DNA of 55,053 bases from NCBI GenBank assembly GCA_913057975.1, contig CAJXOQ010000004.1, forward strand, positions 1-55,053. Reading direction: 5' to 3'. This stretch comes from an uncultured Marinobacter sp. (GTDB taxonomy: Bacteria > Pseudomonadota > Gammaproteobacteria > Pseudomonadales > Oleiphilaceae). Below, piece by piece: positions 8,717-16,892 of the stretch; positions within the stretch are counted from its first letter, which is position 1, and each line of letters opens with the position of its first letter. The position numbers were made by a program, and so were the translations under genes. Below the pieces are notes generated by a model that searched no databases, had not been told where the DNA came from, and saw only the letters and a program-made list of their open reading frames with translations.

Positions 8717-9169
8717 ATGAAAATTGGCGAAATCTCGAAAACCACAGGCATTCCGGTAGAAACCATTCGCTACTACGAAAAAATCGGGCTGGTGCCCGCA
8801 CCCGAGCGGCAAGCCAGCGGCTACCGCCATTACCGGCAAAGTCATCTCGACCGCCTGCTGTTCATCAAACGTTGCCGTAATCTGGACATGGCCCAGGATG
8901 AAATCCGCGAACTGATACGCCTGGCCGACCAGCCAGACGCTGATTGCAGCGAAGTCGACGCTTTGCTGGCCCGTCATCTCAGCCATGTAAGGGAACGTCT
9001 TCAGGAACTGGCCAATCTGGAAGACACCCTACAACAACTTCAGCAAGCCTGCTCCGAGGGCCGCACTGTCAGCGAGTGCGGCATCCTCGGCGGACTGACT
9101 TCTGAGCCGGACCATGAAGCATCTTCCGGCAACCACAACCATATTCCCGGCACTCACGGCACTCGCTGA
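8717..9169 (+). CDS. cadR: MerR-family Cd(II)/Pb(II)-responsive regulator (CadR-like)
   Basis: A 150-residue MerR regulator. The N-terminal winged helix reads MKIGEISKTTGIPVETIRYYEKIGL, followed by a coiled dimerisation helix. Metal-site cysteines fit CadR/PbrR: C77 (DADCSEVDALL), C112 and C121 (SECGILGGL). The His-containing tail (HEASSGNHNHIPGTHGTR) also fits CadR. It should repress and, with metal, activate the adjacent efflux gene by untwisting the 19-bp-spaced promoter found between them. It starts 34 bp after ectD in the same direction; a functional link with ectoine is not implied. Confidence 0.9.
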   Translation: MKIGEISKTTGIPVETIRYYEKIGLVPAPERQASGYRHYRQSHLDRLLFIKRCRNLDMAQDEIRELIRLADQPDADCSEVDALLARHLSHVRERLQELANLEDTLQQLQQACSEGRTVSECGILGGLTSEPDHEASSGNHNHIPGTHGTR

Positions 9170-9190
9170 ACACCGTTTCTACCGCAAGGT

Positions 9191-9221
9191 TTGACTCTGT
9201 AGTAACTACAGGGTTTTTAAT
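9191..9221 (+). promoter_or_regulatory. MerR-type promoter with CadR operator
   Basis: -35 TTGACT (9191-9196) and -10 TTTAAT (9216-9221) are separated by 19 bp, the overlong spacing typical of MerR-controlled promoters. The spacer contains a 9-3-9 inverted repeat (9194-9214, core CTGTAG-TAA-CTACAG, one mismatched pair). Its position between cadR and the efflux gene defines its target, and it places the ATG at 9220 inside the -10 element, excluding it as a start. Confidence 0.9.
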
Positions 9222-9249
9222 GAATACATTCTCACAAATGGAGGTATTC

Positions 9250-9900
9250 ATGGCCTGCAGTAGCTGCTCCGCCCCCAACCCAAAATCCCCCGCTCCGGGC
9301 TTTCGAAAGGCTTTGTGGATCGCGCTTTGGGTCAATCTTGCAATGTTTTTGGTCGAGGGCTTTGCCAGCCTTCAGTCCGGGTCGGTGTCATTGATGGCCG
9401 ATGCCATCGACTTCTTTGGCGACAGCGCCAACTACGTCCTGTCCCTGACCGTTCTTTCCATGGGCATGCTTTGGCGCGGCCGGGCTGCCCTGGTGAAAGG
9501 CATTACGATGGCCGTGTTCGGTGTCATCGTGCTCGCCCGGGCCATCTGGGTACTTCAGAGTGGCATGACACCGGAGCCTCTGACCATGGGGGTCGTGGGC
9601 CTTATGGCACTGGTGGCAAACGTCATCGTGGCACTGATACTGTTCCGCTATCGGGACGGTGATTCTGACATGCGCTCGGTGTGGCTGTGCAGCCGCAACG
9701 ACGCCATCGGTAACGTCGCCGTGATGGGCGCAGCGCTGGGGGTGTTCGGCACCGGTACCGCCTGGCCCGACCTGGCCGTGGCAACAGTGATGGGTGGTCT
9801 GGCCATTACGGCGGGGGTCAGCGTGGTGCGCCATGCCCGCAAGGACATCGACGGCGCAAAACAGATGTCAGCCCATTCCGTCAGCCCCGAAGTCCGATAA
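9250..9900 (+). CDS. Cation diffusion facilitator-type metal efflux protein
   Basis: A 216-residue membrane protein with about six helices and a Cys-containing N-terminus (MACSSCSAPN). TM2 carries a D-x3-D pair (D54, D58 in ADAIDFFGDSAN). The TM5 position that is usually H-x3-D reads C147-x3-D151 (CSRNDAIGN), so one transport-site ligand appears to be Cys. The cytoplasmic C-terminal domain of larger CDFs is nearly absent. The start at 9250 is set by GGAGG at 9240-9244 and by the upstream promoter. Control by CadR points to Cd/Zn/Pb export; the metal is inferred. Confidence 0.85.
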   Translation: MACSSCSAPNPKSPAPGFRKALWIALWVNLAMFLVEGFASLQSGSVSLMADAIDFFGDSANYVLSLTVLSMGMLWRGRAALVKGITMAVFGVIVLARAIWVLQSGMTPEPLTMGVVGLMALVANVIVALILFRYRDGDSDMRSVWLCSRNDAIGNVAVMGAALGVFGTGTAWPDLAVATVMGGLAITAGVSVVRHARKDIDGAKQMSAHSVSPEVR

Positions 9901-9953
9901 CTCGTGCTGGGGGTGGTTATAGACGCGACAACCTGTATAAACTTGAACCGCAT

Positions 9954-10541
9954 ATGACCCACACACGATCACCACAACTGTTCCCTTACTGGCGGAGATT
10001 CACGGTGCTGGCAGCACTGCTGGCGGCTGCTTTCCTGTGGCCGGCAAGCACTCTGGAATGGTCTCGTGAGGGTATTCCTGACGGCGAGTACTGGCGACTG
10101 CTGACCGGCCACTGGGTTCACCTCGGCCTGAACCACCTGCTACTCAACCTGGCAGGCCTCCTGGTAACCGGCCTGTTGTTCACAAGGCACCCACCCCTGC
10201 CAATCTGGCTAAGCTACCTGGTTCTCTCGCCTCTCGCGATCTCATCAGGCCTGTTTCTGGCAGCACCCGAGCTTGACTGGTATCGGGGCTTTTCAGGCTG
10301 TCTTCATGGGCTTCTGGTGTTTACGGCCTTGTTCAATATCAAAACGGATACCCGCTGGAGCATCACCATACTGGCATTCATTCTGCTGAAGATGGCAACG
10401 GAGGTGTTTCTATACCCGGCCGTTGGCGAAAACCCATTGATTGGTGGCCATGTCATCGTCCAATCCCACTGGCTTGGCGCGCTCACCGGCCTGATAGCGG
10501 GATTGTTCACCTTACGCACCGCTCCCCGGGTTACGGCATAA
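9954..10541 (+). CDS. rrtA: Rhombosortase-like rhomboid intramembrane protease
   Basis: A 195-residue polytopic protein with the rhombosortase pattern. EYWRLLTGHWVHLGLNHLLLNLAGL lies around residues 45-70, the catalytic serine motif is GFSGCLHGL (S114), and the catalytic His lies in a late helix (QSHWLGALTG, H172). Rhombosortases are thought to cleave GlyGly-CTERM tails of secreted proteins. No substrate with such a tail is visible in this window. The 3' end overlaps the convergent AEC gene by 11 bp. No strong ribosome binding site precedes ATG 9954. Confidence 0.85.
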   Translation: MTHTRSPQLFPYWRRFTVLAALLAAAFLWPASTLEWSREGIPDGEYWRLLTGHWVHLGLNHLLLNLAGLLVTGLLFTRHPPLPIWLSYLVLSPLAISSGLFLAAPELDWYRGFSGCLHGLLVFTALFNIKTDTRWSITILAFILLKMATEVFLYPAVGENPLIGGHVIVQSHWLGALTGLIAGLFTLRTAPRVTA

Positions 10542-11451
10542 CCAGGGCCACCATCACCGGAATAAACGCCAGGGCAAACAAGGTGCTCAGCAAGGCGGTG
10601 CCGGCGGCCTGTTTTGGCGCGGTGTCCAGCAGCGTGGCTATGACCACCGTATTGGCGGCAATGGGTGTTATGGAAATCAGGAAAATCGCCTGATAGACGG
10701 CGAGGTTGTAGATACCGAAGAAACGGGCATCCAGCCACCACAGCAGGATGGCCGCCAGCGGCCAGGACACGAACTTGCCCAGGAACGCCAGGCCGGTAAA
10801 GCGCGGGTTGCCCGCCAGCCCGCGAAAACTGAGAATTCCCATGCCAATAATCATCATGCCGAGGACGCTATAGGCACCACGAAGGTTATCAAAAAGCGGC
10901 GTAAAAACGTCCGGGATGGAAAATCCGTTCAGGTTCAGCATAACTGCCAACATGAAGGCATAGACCGAAGGCAGCCGTGCCACCCTCACGAGGGAATCCT
11001 TGAGGCTGTACCGTCCCCGGGCGGCCAGATAGAAGCCCACGGAATTCTCGAACAGTGTCGTACCCAGCATGCACACGATATAAAGCGCCAGTCCTTCCTG
11101 ACCAAACAGCAGCAATGCCACCGGTATGCCAAAATAACCGGTATTGCCCGTGCCCACCGACAACGGAATAAGACTGGCACTGCCGTCCGAAATCATCCCG
11201 CGGGCAATCTTCATGTGCGCAAAACCGAGCACCGAACACAACGTAAAAACCAGCAATGGCAACAGGATGACTTCTGTCGAGAGCGGTGCCGCCATAACGC
11301 CGGAAAACACCACAGAAGGCGTGACGATGTAGAGCATGATGCCGGCGATGTGTTTGCCGCTGGCCTGGAGATAACGCCCGGCAATCCAACCCAGCGCAAC
11401 CGTGATATACAGGGGGAGCAATTTGTAGAACAGTGCGAGGGCCGCGGCCAT
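10531..11451 (-). CDS. AEC (auxin efflux carrier) family transporter
   Basis: A 306-residue inner-membrane protein with about ten hydrophobic helices. It has the conserved central region LSVGTGNTGYFGIPVALLLFG and a C-terminal half with ITPIAANTVVIATLLD. The family includes exporters and uptake carriers for malate and other organic acids; the substrate is not readable here. The start at 11451 is chosen for GGAG nine bases upstream and because the upstream extension to 11589 would cross the divergent promoter region. It is divergent from the Crp/Fnr-like gene across about 147 bp of AT-rich sequence. Confidence 0.88.
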   Translation of the reverse strand: MAAALALFYKLLPLYITVALGWIAGRYLQASGKHIAGIMLYIVTPSVVFSGVMAAPLSTEVILLPLLVFTLCSVLGFAHMKIARGMISDGSASLIPLSVGTGNTGYFGIPVALLLFGQEGLALYIVCMLGTTLFENSVGFYLAARGRYSLKDSLVRVARLPSVYAFMLAVMLNLNGFSIPDVFTPLFDNLRGAYSVLGMMIIGMGILSFRGLAGNPRFTGLAFLGKFVSWPLAAILLWWLDARFFGIYNLAVYQAIFLISITPIAANTVVIATLLDTAPKQAAGTALLSTLFALAFIPVMVALVMP

Positions 11452-11598
11452 GCTGACTCCGGTATAGCGCAAGAAAGGCACCGAGTTTAACACCAGCAGG
11501 AATATTGATTCAGCCGCTAAGACAAACTGGTTTAATTTATTTTGAATATATCTATCCAGGTGCCAAACTCCGACAACTGACCCAGCCAAGGTGTACCC

Positions 11599-12309
11599 AT
11601 GAAACAGGAACCAATTGCCAGTTCATCGCCTCCATGCATGCTGGCAGAGCGACACCGGGATATTATCTGGCACGAGCCCGCGCCCGAGTCCCATGCGTTA
11701 CTCAGCGGGCTCAGCCACTGTTTTGGCATTCATCTGAGCAACGACAGCGACAACCCCCAACAGCGCTTCGTCAGTGAGCTGGGCGGACTGTTCCAGAAAT
11801 GCCGGGTGGATGCTGAAACCGACCTGGAGCGGCACAACCGCCCCTGGGGTAATGTGTACCTGATCCAGCACGGCGTGCTTCGACTGTTCCGGGAATCACT
11901 GACGGGAAAGGTGGCCATCCACCATTTTTTCACGGAAGGGGACCTGATCTGGCCTGTCTTTGGCAGAAGCCGAACCTCCCGCAACACCTTGTGCCTCACA
12001 TCCGTTACCCCCGCTACCCTCTGGGTGGCCGACTTTTCCGCGTTCCGTACTGCTGTTCAGGCACAGGGGGATGGCGCCTGGGAAAAGTTTGCCATTGTGC
12101 TGACTGAGGAGGTCGCCGAGTTGACCAGCATGAGGGAATTCCGCAAGCAAACCATGCCGGCCCAAGAGCGTTATCGGTTGTTGCTGGACGAGTATCCCGA
12201 ACTGATCAAGCGAGTCCCGGACAACCAGTTGGCGTCCTGGCTGGGCGTGGTCCCGGCAACTTTCTCAAGGCTGAAGAAGGCCACCGGCAACGGCCGCAGT
12301 TCGGGATAA
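11599..12309 (+). CDS. Crp/Fnr-family transcriptional regulator
   Basis: A 236-residue protein with an N-terminal cyclic-nucleotide-binding-like barrel (about 75-160, containing YLIQHGVLRLFRES and IHHFFTEGDLIWPVFG). A linker helix leads to a C-terminal helix-turn-helix (VPDNQLASWLGVVPATFSRLKK, about 206-228). The canonical cAMP-binding FGE-x9-RSA pattern is not preserved and there is no N-terminal Fnr-type cysteine cluster, so the effector is unknown. AAGGTG precedes the start. The divergent AEC transporter gene is a plausible target. Confidence 0.85.
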   Translation: MKQEPIASSSPPCMLAERHRDIIWHEPAPESHALLSGLSHCFGIHLSNDSDNPQQRFVSELGGLFQKCRVDAETDLERHNRPWGNVYLIQHGVLRLFRESLTGKVAIHHFFTEGDLIWPVFGRSRTSRNTLCLTSVTPATLWVADFSAFRTAVQAQGDGAWEKFAIVLTEEVAELTSMREFRKQTMPAQERYRLLLDEYPELIKRVPDNQLASWLGVVPATFSRLKKATGNGRSSG

Positions 12310-12366
12310 TCCATCGAACAGCGTTCTTACAGGCTCGAGCTGAACAACACGTCACACTTCGTCTAT

Positions 12367-12384
12367 TGCGTACACCTGTACGCT
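12367..12384. promoter_or_regulatory. Palindromic operator upstream of the hemolysin III gene
   Basis: TGCGTACACCTGTACGCT contains perfect 7-bp arms GCGTACA/TGTACGC around two bases. It lies 41 bp upstream of the preferred start of the hemolysin III gene. A related 18-mer (14 of 18 positions identical) occurs at 16893-16910. The layout recalls operators of TetR-type fatty-acid regulators, but this is from memory. Confidence 0.55.
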
Positions 12385-12424
12385 GAAGTACCGTATCGGC
12401 ATGACAGAACCTGACCAGGTATCC

Positions 12425-13090
12425 ATGAAAGCTCGCGAGAACCCCGAAGAATCCGTCCATCACCGTATCGAGGAATGGCTGAACAGCGCCACCCACGGTC
12501 TCGGCGCCCTTCTTAGCGTGATCGGTACGATTGCATTGATCGTCGCGGCCAGCCAACTGGGTGATGTCTGGAAGATCGTCAGCTTCAGCATCTTTGGCGC
12601 ATCCCTGATCATGCTTTACCTGGCATCAGCGCTTTACCATGGTGCCCGCCACCCCCGGCTGAGGGCGCTGTTCAAAACCCTGGACCACTGCGCCATCTTC
12701 CTGCTGATCGCCGGCACCTACACCCCTTTCCTGCTCGTCAACATGCGCGGCACCAGCGGCTGGACCCTGTTTGCCATCATCTGGTCCCTGGCGGCTACCG
12801 GCGTGGTTCTGAAAGTCATCTTCCAGAACCGCTTCAAACTGGCACGTGTAGGTATCTACGTTGCCATGGGCTGGCTGATCACCTTCGCCTCATCCGACCT
12901 GGTAGCGAGCATCAGCGACACAGCCCTCTACCTGACCATCGCGGGTGGCGTGGTCTACACCGCCGGTGTCGGCTTCTACCTCGCGGACCGCATTCCCTAC
13001 ATGCATGCGATATGGCACCTGTTCGTCATCGGCGGAAGCGCCCTGCATTTCAGTGCGATCTACTACGGCGTTCTACCCCATACCCTGTGA
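12425..13090 (+). CDS. Hemolysin III / TrhA (PAQR-superfamily) membrane protein
   Basis: About 221 residues with seven predicted helices and the PAQR metal-site signature: NSATHGLGALLSVIG near the start, ALYHG, LDHCAIFLLIAGTYTPF in the middle and H-x3-H (HAIWHLFVIGGSALHF) at the end. Bacterial members are linked to membrane fluidity and long-chain fatty acid homeostasis; the hemolysin name is historical. ATG 12425 has AGGT at suitable spacing; ATG 12401 is an alternative start. A palindromic operator lies upstream. Confidence 0.87.
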   Translation: MKARENPEESVHHRIEEWLNSATHGLGALLSVIGTIALIVAASQLGDVWKIVSFSIFGASLIMLYLASALYHGARHPRLRALFKTLDHCAIFLLIAGTYTPFLLVNMRGTSGWTLFAIIWSLAATGVVLKVIFQNRFKLARVGIYVAMGWLITFASSDLVASISDTALYLTIAGGVVYTAGVGFYLADRIPYMHAIWHLFVIGGSALHFSAIYYGVLPHTL

Positions 13091-13130
13091 CAGCGTGACC
13101 GTGCCATAGCGGCCTGACGAGCCTGATTTT

Positions 13131-13147
13131 GGTTATACTGTATAACC
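13131..13147. promoter_or_regulatory. 17-bp perfect palindrome overlapping the EVE gene promoter
   Basis: GGTTATAC and GTATAACC flank a single T, 22 bp upstream of the EVE-domain gene start. The palindrome includes TATACT (13134-13139), a good -10 hexamer, so a bound protein would block the promoter. It lacks the CTG-N10-CAG layout of LexA boxes. The regulator is unknown. Confidence 0.45.
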
Positions 13148-13169
13148 TCACTATGTCGGGAGCCGAACA

Positions 13170-13625
13170 ATGGCAAAGTGGCTGGTCAAGACCGAACCGT
13201 CCGAATGCAGCATCGATGACTTTGAGAACGCGAAGGATCAGACTATCCCCTGGGACGGAGTGCGCAACTATCAGGCGCGAAATTTCCTGCGGGAAATGGC
13301 CGAGGGGGACGACGTGTTTGTTTACCACTCCAGCTGCAAACACATTGGCGTGGCGGGGATTGTCCGCGTCGTGGCGTCCGCCTATCCGGACCCGACCCAG
13401 TTCCGGGAAGATTCGCCCTACTACGACCCCAAAAGCACACCGGAAAAACCGCGCTGGCAGGCCGTGGATATGGCCTTTGAGAAAAAATTGCCACGACTGA
13501 TCCCACTGGATGAAATCAAGTCCCTGCCAGGGCTTGAGGGCCTGGCATTGATCAGGCGTGGCAACCGCCTGTCGGTGATGCCCGTTACTGAAGAACAGTG
13601 GCGGATCATACTCGCCAACGCCTGA
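13170..13625 (+). CDS. EVE-domain protein
   Basis: A 151-residue single-domain EVE protein (PUA-like fold). Hallmarks are the start AKWLVKTEPSECSIDDFE, the W-G/D-V-R-N-Y-Q-R pattern in IPWDGVRNYQARNFLREM, the DDVFVYHSSC strand, IVRVVASAYPDPTQF, and W-Q-A-V-D. The family binds modified bases in DNA or RNA, and YTH-like members recognise methylated nucleotides. Its cellular role is not established. GGGAG precedes the start at good spacing. Confidence 0.93.
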   Translation: MAKWLVKTEPSECSIDDFENAKDQTIPWDGVRNYQARNFLREMAEGDDVFVYHSSCKHIGVAGIVRVVASAYPDPTQFREDSPYYDPKSTPEKPRWQAVDMAFEKKLPRLIPLDEIKSLPGLEGLALIRRGNRLSVMPVTEEQWRIILANA

Positions 13626-13704
13626 GCAAAGTTCCCGCTACCCAATCCGCCCTACTCCCTTTAGAATTCAGGCTCCGCGATCGTTATGGAGTTGCTGTTT
13701 TCCC

Positions 13705-14535
13705 ATGTCTGCCCAACCAAGCCCTACAACCGGATTCGAACAACTGCGCCGCATAGAGTCCAGCCGGATCTTCCAGAGCGTGGTTATCGGCATTATCATC
13801 CTGTCGGCACTCACCATTGGCGCGAAGACCTACGAGCTACCGCCGCTGGTGGAGGGATCCCTTAGCGTGATGGACAGCGCCATCACCGTATTTTTTCTGA
13901 TAGAAATCCTGTTCCGCTTTGCTGCCTGCCCCAACAAGAAACGCTTTCTGATGGACGGCTGGAACCTGTTCGATACACTGGTCGTAGTTGGTAGCCTCAT
14001 CCCACTGGACAACTCCGACGCCGTGCTGCTTGGTCGATTGTTGCGTGTGTTCCGGGTGTTGCGCCTGGTGTCTGTGGTGCCAGAGCTGCGTTTCCTGATC
14101 AACTCTCTTCTGAAAGCCATTCCGCGCATGGGCTACATCGCCCTGTTGATGTTTATCATTTTCTACATTTATGCGGCCATGGGCTCAATGTTCTTTGCCG
14201 ACGTGGACGAGACTCTTTGGGGCGATGTCGCCATAGCCATGCTTACGTTATTCCGGGTGGCGACCTTCGAGGATTGGACCGATGTGATGTATGCGACGAT
14301 GGAATCCTACCCGCTCAGCTGGCTCTACTATCTGACGTTTATATTCCTGACAGCGTTCGTATTCCTCAACATGATGATCGGGGCGATCCTGGAAGTCATG
14401 AGTGAGGAACAGAATGCGGAGCAGGCCCAAAAAGCCCACGATGAACGGGACGAGATCGCACGCCAGTTAAAGGCGGTTCAGCAACAGTTGCAGGAACTGA
14501 CGAAGCAGGTATCCGAAAAATCCGGGGGGCGCTGA
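13705..14535 (+). CDS. NaChBac-family voltage-gated cation channel with calcium-channel-like filter
   Basis: A 276-residue one-domain channel. S1-S3 lie at about 24-100. S4 carries R111, R114, R117 and R120 (GRLLRVFRVLRLVSVVPELR). S5 lies at about 142-165 and S6 at about 205-232. A C-terminal coiled coil (about 245-270, QLKAVQQQLQELTKQV) should tetramerise it. The selectivity filter reads TFEDWTD (187-193). Sodium-selective relatives have TLESWSM-type filters, whereas Asp at the positions of D190 and D193 is what makes the engineered CavAb channel calcium-selective. The gene is probably transcribed alone, 79 bp after the EVE gene. Confidence 0.9.
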   Translation: MSAQPSPTTGFEQLRRIESSRIFQSVVIGIIILSALTIGAKTYELPPLVEGSLSVMDSAITVFFLIEILFRFAACPNKKRFLMDGWNLFDTLVVVGSLIPLDNSDAVLLGRLLRVFRVLRLVSVVPELRFLINSLLKAIPRMGYIALLMFIIFYIYAAMGSMFFADVDETLWGDVAIAMLTLFRVATFEDWTDVMYATMESYPLSWLYYLTFIFLTAFVFLNMMIGAILEVMSEEQNAEQAQKAHDERDEIARQLKAVQQQLQELTKQVSEKSGGR

Positions 14536-14636
14536 CCTCCGGAGTCGTTGGCCAGGGTGGCTTCGCCATGACGAAGTGGAAAATCGCCTCAGAAAATTTG
14601 TGCCCGACTGCAAACTGCAACCAATGGTCAATAGCC

Positions 14637-14656
14637 TTAGCGGTAATACCAGCTAA
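14637..14656. promoter_or_regulatory. Imperfect palindrome in the fabA promoter region
   Basis: TTAGCGGTA and TACCAGCTAA form an inverted repeat with a one-base bulge, 39 bp upstream of the fabA start. TATAAG follows at about 14659-14664 and could be the -10. An operator for a regulator of unsaturated fatty acid synthesis would be expected here, but the sequence does not clearly match a known consensus. Confidence 0.35.
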
Positions 14657-14694
14657 AGTATAAGAAACCATTTTGTAACAGGAACACTGGCATT

Positions 14695-15204
14695 ATGACC
14701 CCTGATCACTTTACCAAGGCCGATCTGGAAGCCTGCGGACAAGGCACGCTTTTCCCCGGCAAGATGCGACTGCCTATCAATGAAATGCTGATGATGGACC
14801 GCGTTACCCATTTCAGCGAAACCGACGGGCTCTATGGCAAAGGCAGCATTGTTGCCGAGTTGGATATTGATCCGGACCTCTGGTTCTTCAAGGTTCATTT
14901 TGTGGACGATCCGGTTATGCCCGGTTGTCTGGGCCTGGACGCCATGTGGCAGTTGGTGGGTTTTTTCCTGGCAGCCACCGGGGGTGAAGGCAAGGGTCGC
15001 GCGCTTGGAAGCGGTGAGGTGAAGTTTTCTGGGCAGGTGCTACCCACGAATAAACTCGTTCGGTATCACCTCGACATCAAACGGGTCATCCGCCGCAAGC
15101 TCACCATGGCCATTGCCGATGCCCGTATGGAAGTGGATGGCCGGGAGATATACACCGCCAAAGACCTGAAGGTCGGCATGTTCAATTCTACGGATGACTT
15201 CTAG
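14695..15204 (+). CDS. fabA: 3-hydroxydecanoyl-ACP dehydratase/isomerase FabA
   Basis: A 169-residue bifunctional enzyme that dehydrates 3-hydroxydecanoyl-ACP and isomerises trans-2- to cis-3-decenoyl-ACP, the branch point to unsaturated fatty acids. The catalytic His lies in [24 protein letters not shown] and the Asp in the same segment's LGLDAMW. The length matches E. coli FabA (about 171). AACAGGA precedes the start. fabB follows after 10 bp, giving the classic fabAB operon. Confidence 0.97.
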   Translation: MTPDHFTKADLEACGQGTLFPGKMRLPINEMLMMDRVTHFSETDGLYGKGSIVAELDIDPDLWFFKVHFVDDPVMPGCLGLDAMWQLVGFFLAATGGEGKGRALGSGEVKFSGQVLPTNKLVRYHLDIKRVIRRKLTMAIADARMEVDGREIYTAKDLKVGMFNSTDDF

Positions 15205-15214
15205 GAGCCATTAA

Positions 15215-16426
15215 ATGCGTCGTGTTGTTATTACAGGCATGGGAATCGTCTCCAGCCTCGGAACCAATCAAGACGAAGTAACCCGGTCCCTGCGGGATTC
15301 AATACCTGGCATTGGCTTTAGCCAGGAAGCCAAGGACAACGGTCTGCGCAGCCATGTGTGCGGACAGATTGACCTCAACCTGCCGGAACTGATTGACCGC
15401 AAGCTGATGCGCTTCATGTGCCCGGCCTCGGGCTACACCTACCTGGCGATGAAAGAAGCCATTGAGCAAGCCGGGCTGACGGAAGAGCATATCCGCGCCA
15501 ACTCAACCGGCGTCATCACCGGTGCTGGTGGTGCGTCAACGGTCGAGCTGATGGATGCGATCGATACCCACCGCGAGAAAGGCATCCGCCGGGTAGGTCC
15601 GTACCGTGTGCCACGCACCATGGGCAGCGCCATCAATGCTTCTCTTGCTACGGCATTCGGCATTACCGGCATCAACTACGGCATTACCTCCGCCTGCGCC
15701 ACCAGCGCCCACTCCATTGGCCACGCCGCCGATATGATTGCGCTGGGTCGCCAGGACGTGATGTTTGCCGGTGGTGGTGAAGACATCCACTGGACGCTGA
15801 GCCTGATGTTCGATGCCATGGGTGCGCTCTCCACCAAATACAACGACACTCCCGGCAAAGCCTCCCGCACCTATGATCGGGATCGGGACGGTTTCGTGAT
15901 TTCCGGTGGCGGCGGCATTCTGGTACTGGAAGCCCTGGAGCATGCAGAAGCACGTGGGGCCAACATCCTGGCCGAACTGGTCGGCTTCGGCGCAACCTCT
16001 GATGGCGCCGATATGGTGGCGCCCAGCGGCGAAGGCGCCATTCGCTGCATGCAGCAGGCGATGAAAAACGTTGATGGCGAGATCAGCTACGTCAACACCC
16101 ACGGCACCAGCACGCCGGCGGGGGATGTCACCGAACTCAAAGCGCTGAAGGAAACCTTTGGCGACAAGATACCGCCCCTGAGCTCAACCAAGCCACTTTG
16201 CGGCCATGCTCTGGGCGCAGCCGGTGTGCACGAAGCCATCTACAGCCTGATCATGCAGCGGGGGAACTTTATTGCTCCGTCTGCCAATATCGAGAACCTG
16301 GATGAAGGCGCCGAAGGCTATCCCATCGTGAGAGAGCGGCAGGACAACGTAGACCTGCCTCTGGTGATGAGCAACAGCTTTGGATTCGGCGGCACTAACG
16401 GCACGCTGATCTTCAAGAAAGCCTGA
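15215..16426 (+). CDS. fabB: Beta-ketoacyl-ACP synthase I FabB
   Basis: A 403-residue condensing enzyme that extends cis-3-decenoyl-ACP in the unsaturated branch of fatty acid synthesis. It has the catalytic Cys ([14 protein letters not shown], about C163) and two catalytic histidines ([11 protein letters not shown] and CGHALGAAG). It starts [16 protein letters not shown] and ends [13 protein letters not shown], both family-typical. It is cotranscribed with fabA and ends in an intrinsic terminator 18 bp after its stop. Confidence 0.97.
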   Translation: MRRVVITGMGIVSSLGTNQDEVTRSLRDSIPGIGFSQEAKDNGLRSHVCGQIDLNLPELIDRKLMRFMCPASGYTYLAMKEAIEQAGLTEEHIRANSTGVITGAGGASTVELMDAIDTHREKGIRRVGPYRVPRTMGSAINASLATAFGITGINYGITSACATSAHSIGHAADMIALGRQDVMFAGGGEDIHWTLSLMFDAMGALSTKYNDTPGKASRTYDRDRDGFVISGGGGILVLEALEHAEARGANILAELVGFGATSDGADMVAPSGEGAIRCMQQAMKNVDGEISYVNTHGTSTPAGDVTELKALKETFGDKIPPLSSTKPLCGHALGAAGVHEAIYSLIMQRGNFIAPSANIENLDEGAEGYPIVRERQDNVDLPLVMSNSFGFGGTNGTLIFKKA

Positions 16427-16443
16427 CCACCAGGCAACAAACC

Positions 16444-16479
16444 GCCGGGGCACGCACGAATTTGCTGCCCCGGCTTTTT
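16444..16479 (+). terminator. Intrinsic terminator of fabAB
   Basis: A perfect 9-bp stem GCCGGGGCA/TGCCCCGGC with a 13-base loop is followed by TTTTT. It begins 18 bp after the fabB stop. Confidence 0.92.
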
Positions 16480-16488
16480 CGATTCCGC

Positions 16489-16842
16489 TTAAGCCACCCT
16501 TGAGCGGTAGGCTCCTGGCGATTTGCCCATCCAGCGTTTGAACGCACGGCTGAAGGCGCTGAGCTCGGAAAACCCTAGCTGTTCAGCGATTTCCACGAGG
16601 GGTTTACTACGATCCTTCAGATAGGCCAGAGCCCGTTCGCGCCGGATATCCTCAAGCAACGCCGCAAAGGTCAGATTTTCTTCCTTCAACCTTTTATGAA
16701 GCGTATGCCGACTCATGTTCAGCTGAGAGGCAACAGCCTCCACCCCTACCCGACCACGTTCCAAGTGCCCGGCAATCAACGAAGTCACTCGCGCACTGAA
16801 CGGTGCCATAGCCGCGCGGGGCTTCATCGGTTCTGAGTGCAT
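16489..16842 (-). CDS. Short AraC-type DNA-binding protein
   Basis: A 117-residue protein that consists almost only of an AraC-type double helix-turn-helix. The first helix pair is VGVEAVASQLNMSRHTLHKRLKEENLTFAALLEDIRRERA; the second has LVEIAEQLGFSELSAFSRAFKRWMGKSPGAYR. It is most like the C-terminus of OruR-type AraC regulators, which carry about 220 more N-terminal residues. No N-terminal remnant is seen upstream. It may be a truncated regulator or a genuine stand-alone domain. It converges on fabB and is preceded by a palindrome at 16893-16910. Confidence 0.8.
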   Translation of the reverse strand: MHSEPMKPRAAMAPFSARVTSLIAGHLERGRVGVEAVASQLNMSRHTLHKRLKEENLTFAALLEDIRRERALAYLKDRSKPLVEIAEQLGFSELSAFSRAFKRWMGKSPGAYRSRVA

Positions 16843-16892
16843 TTCACTGTCTCCTGATAATTCCTTACAGGCACGCTTTACCTGCGCTCGTC

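Noticed and set aside
9220..9249. ATG 9220 as start of the efflux gene
   Set aside because: It lies within the -10 region of the MerR-type promoter; ATG 9250 has GGAGG.
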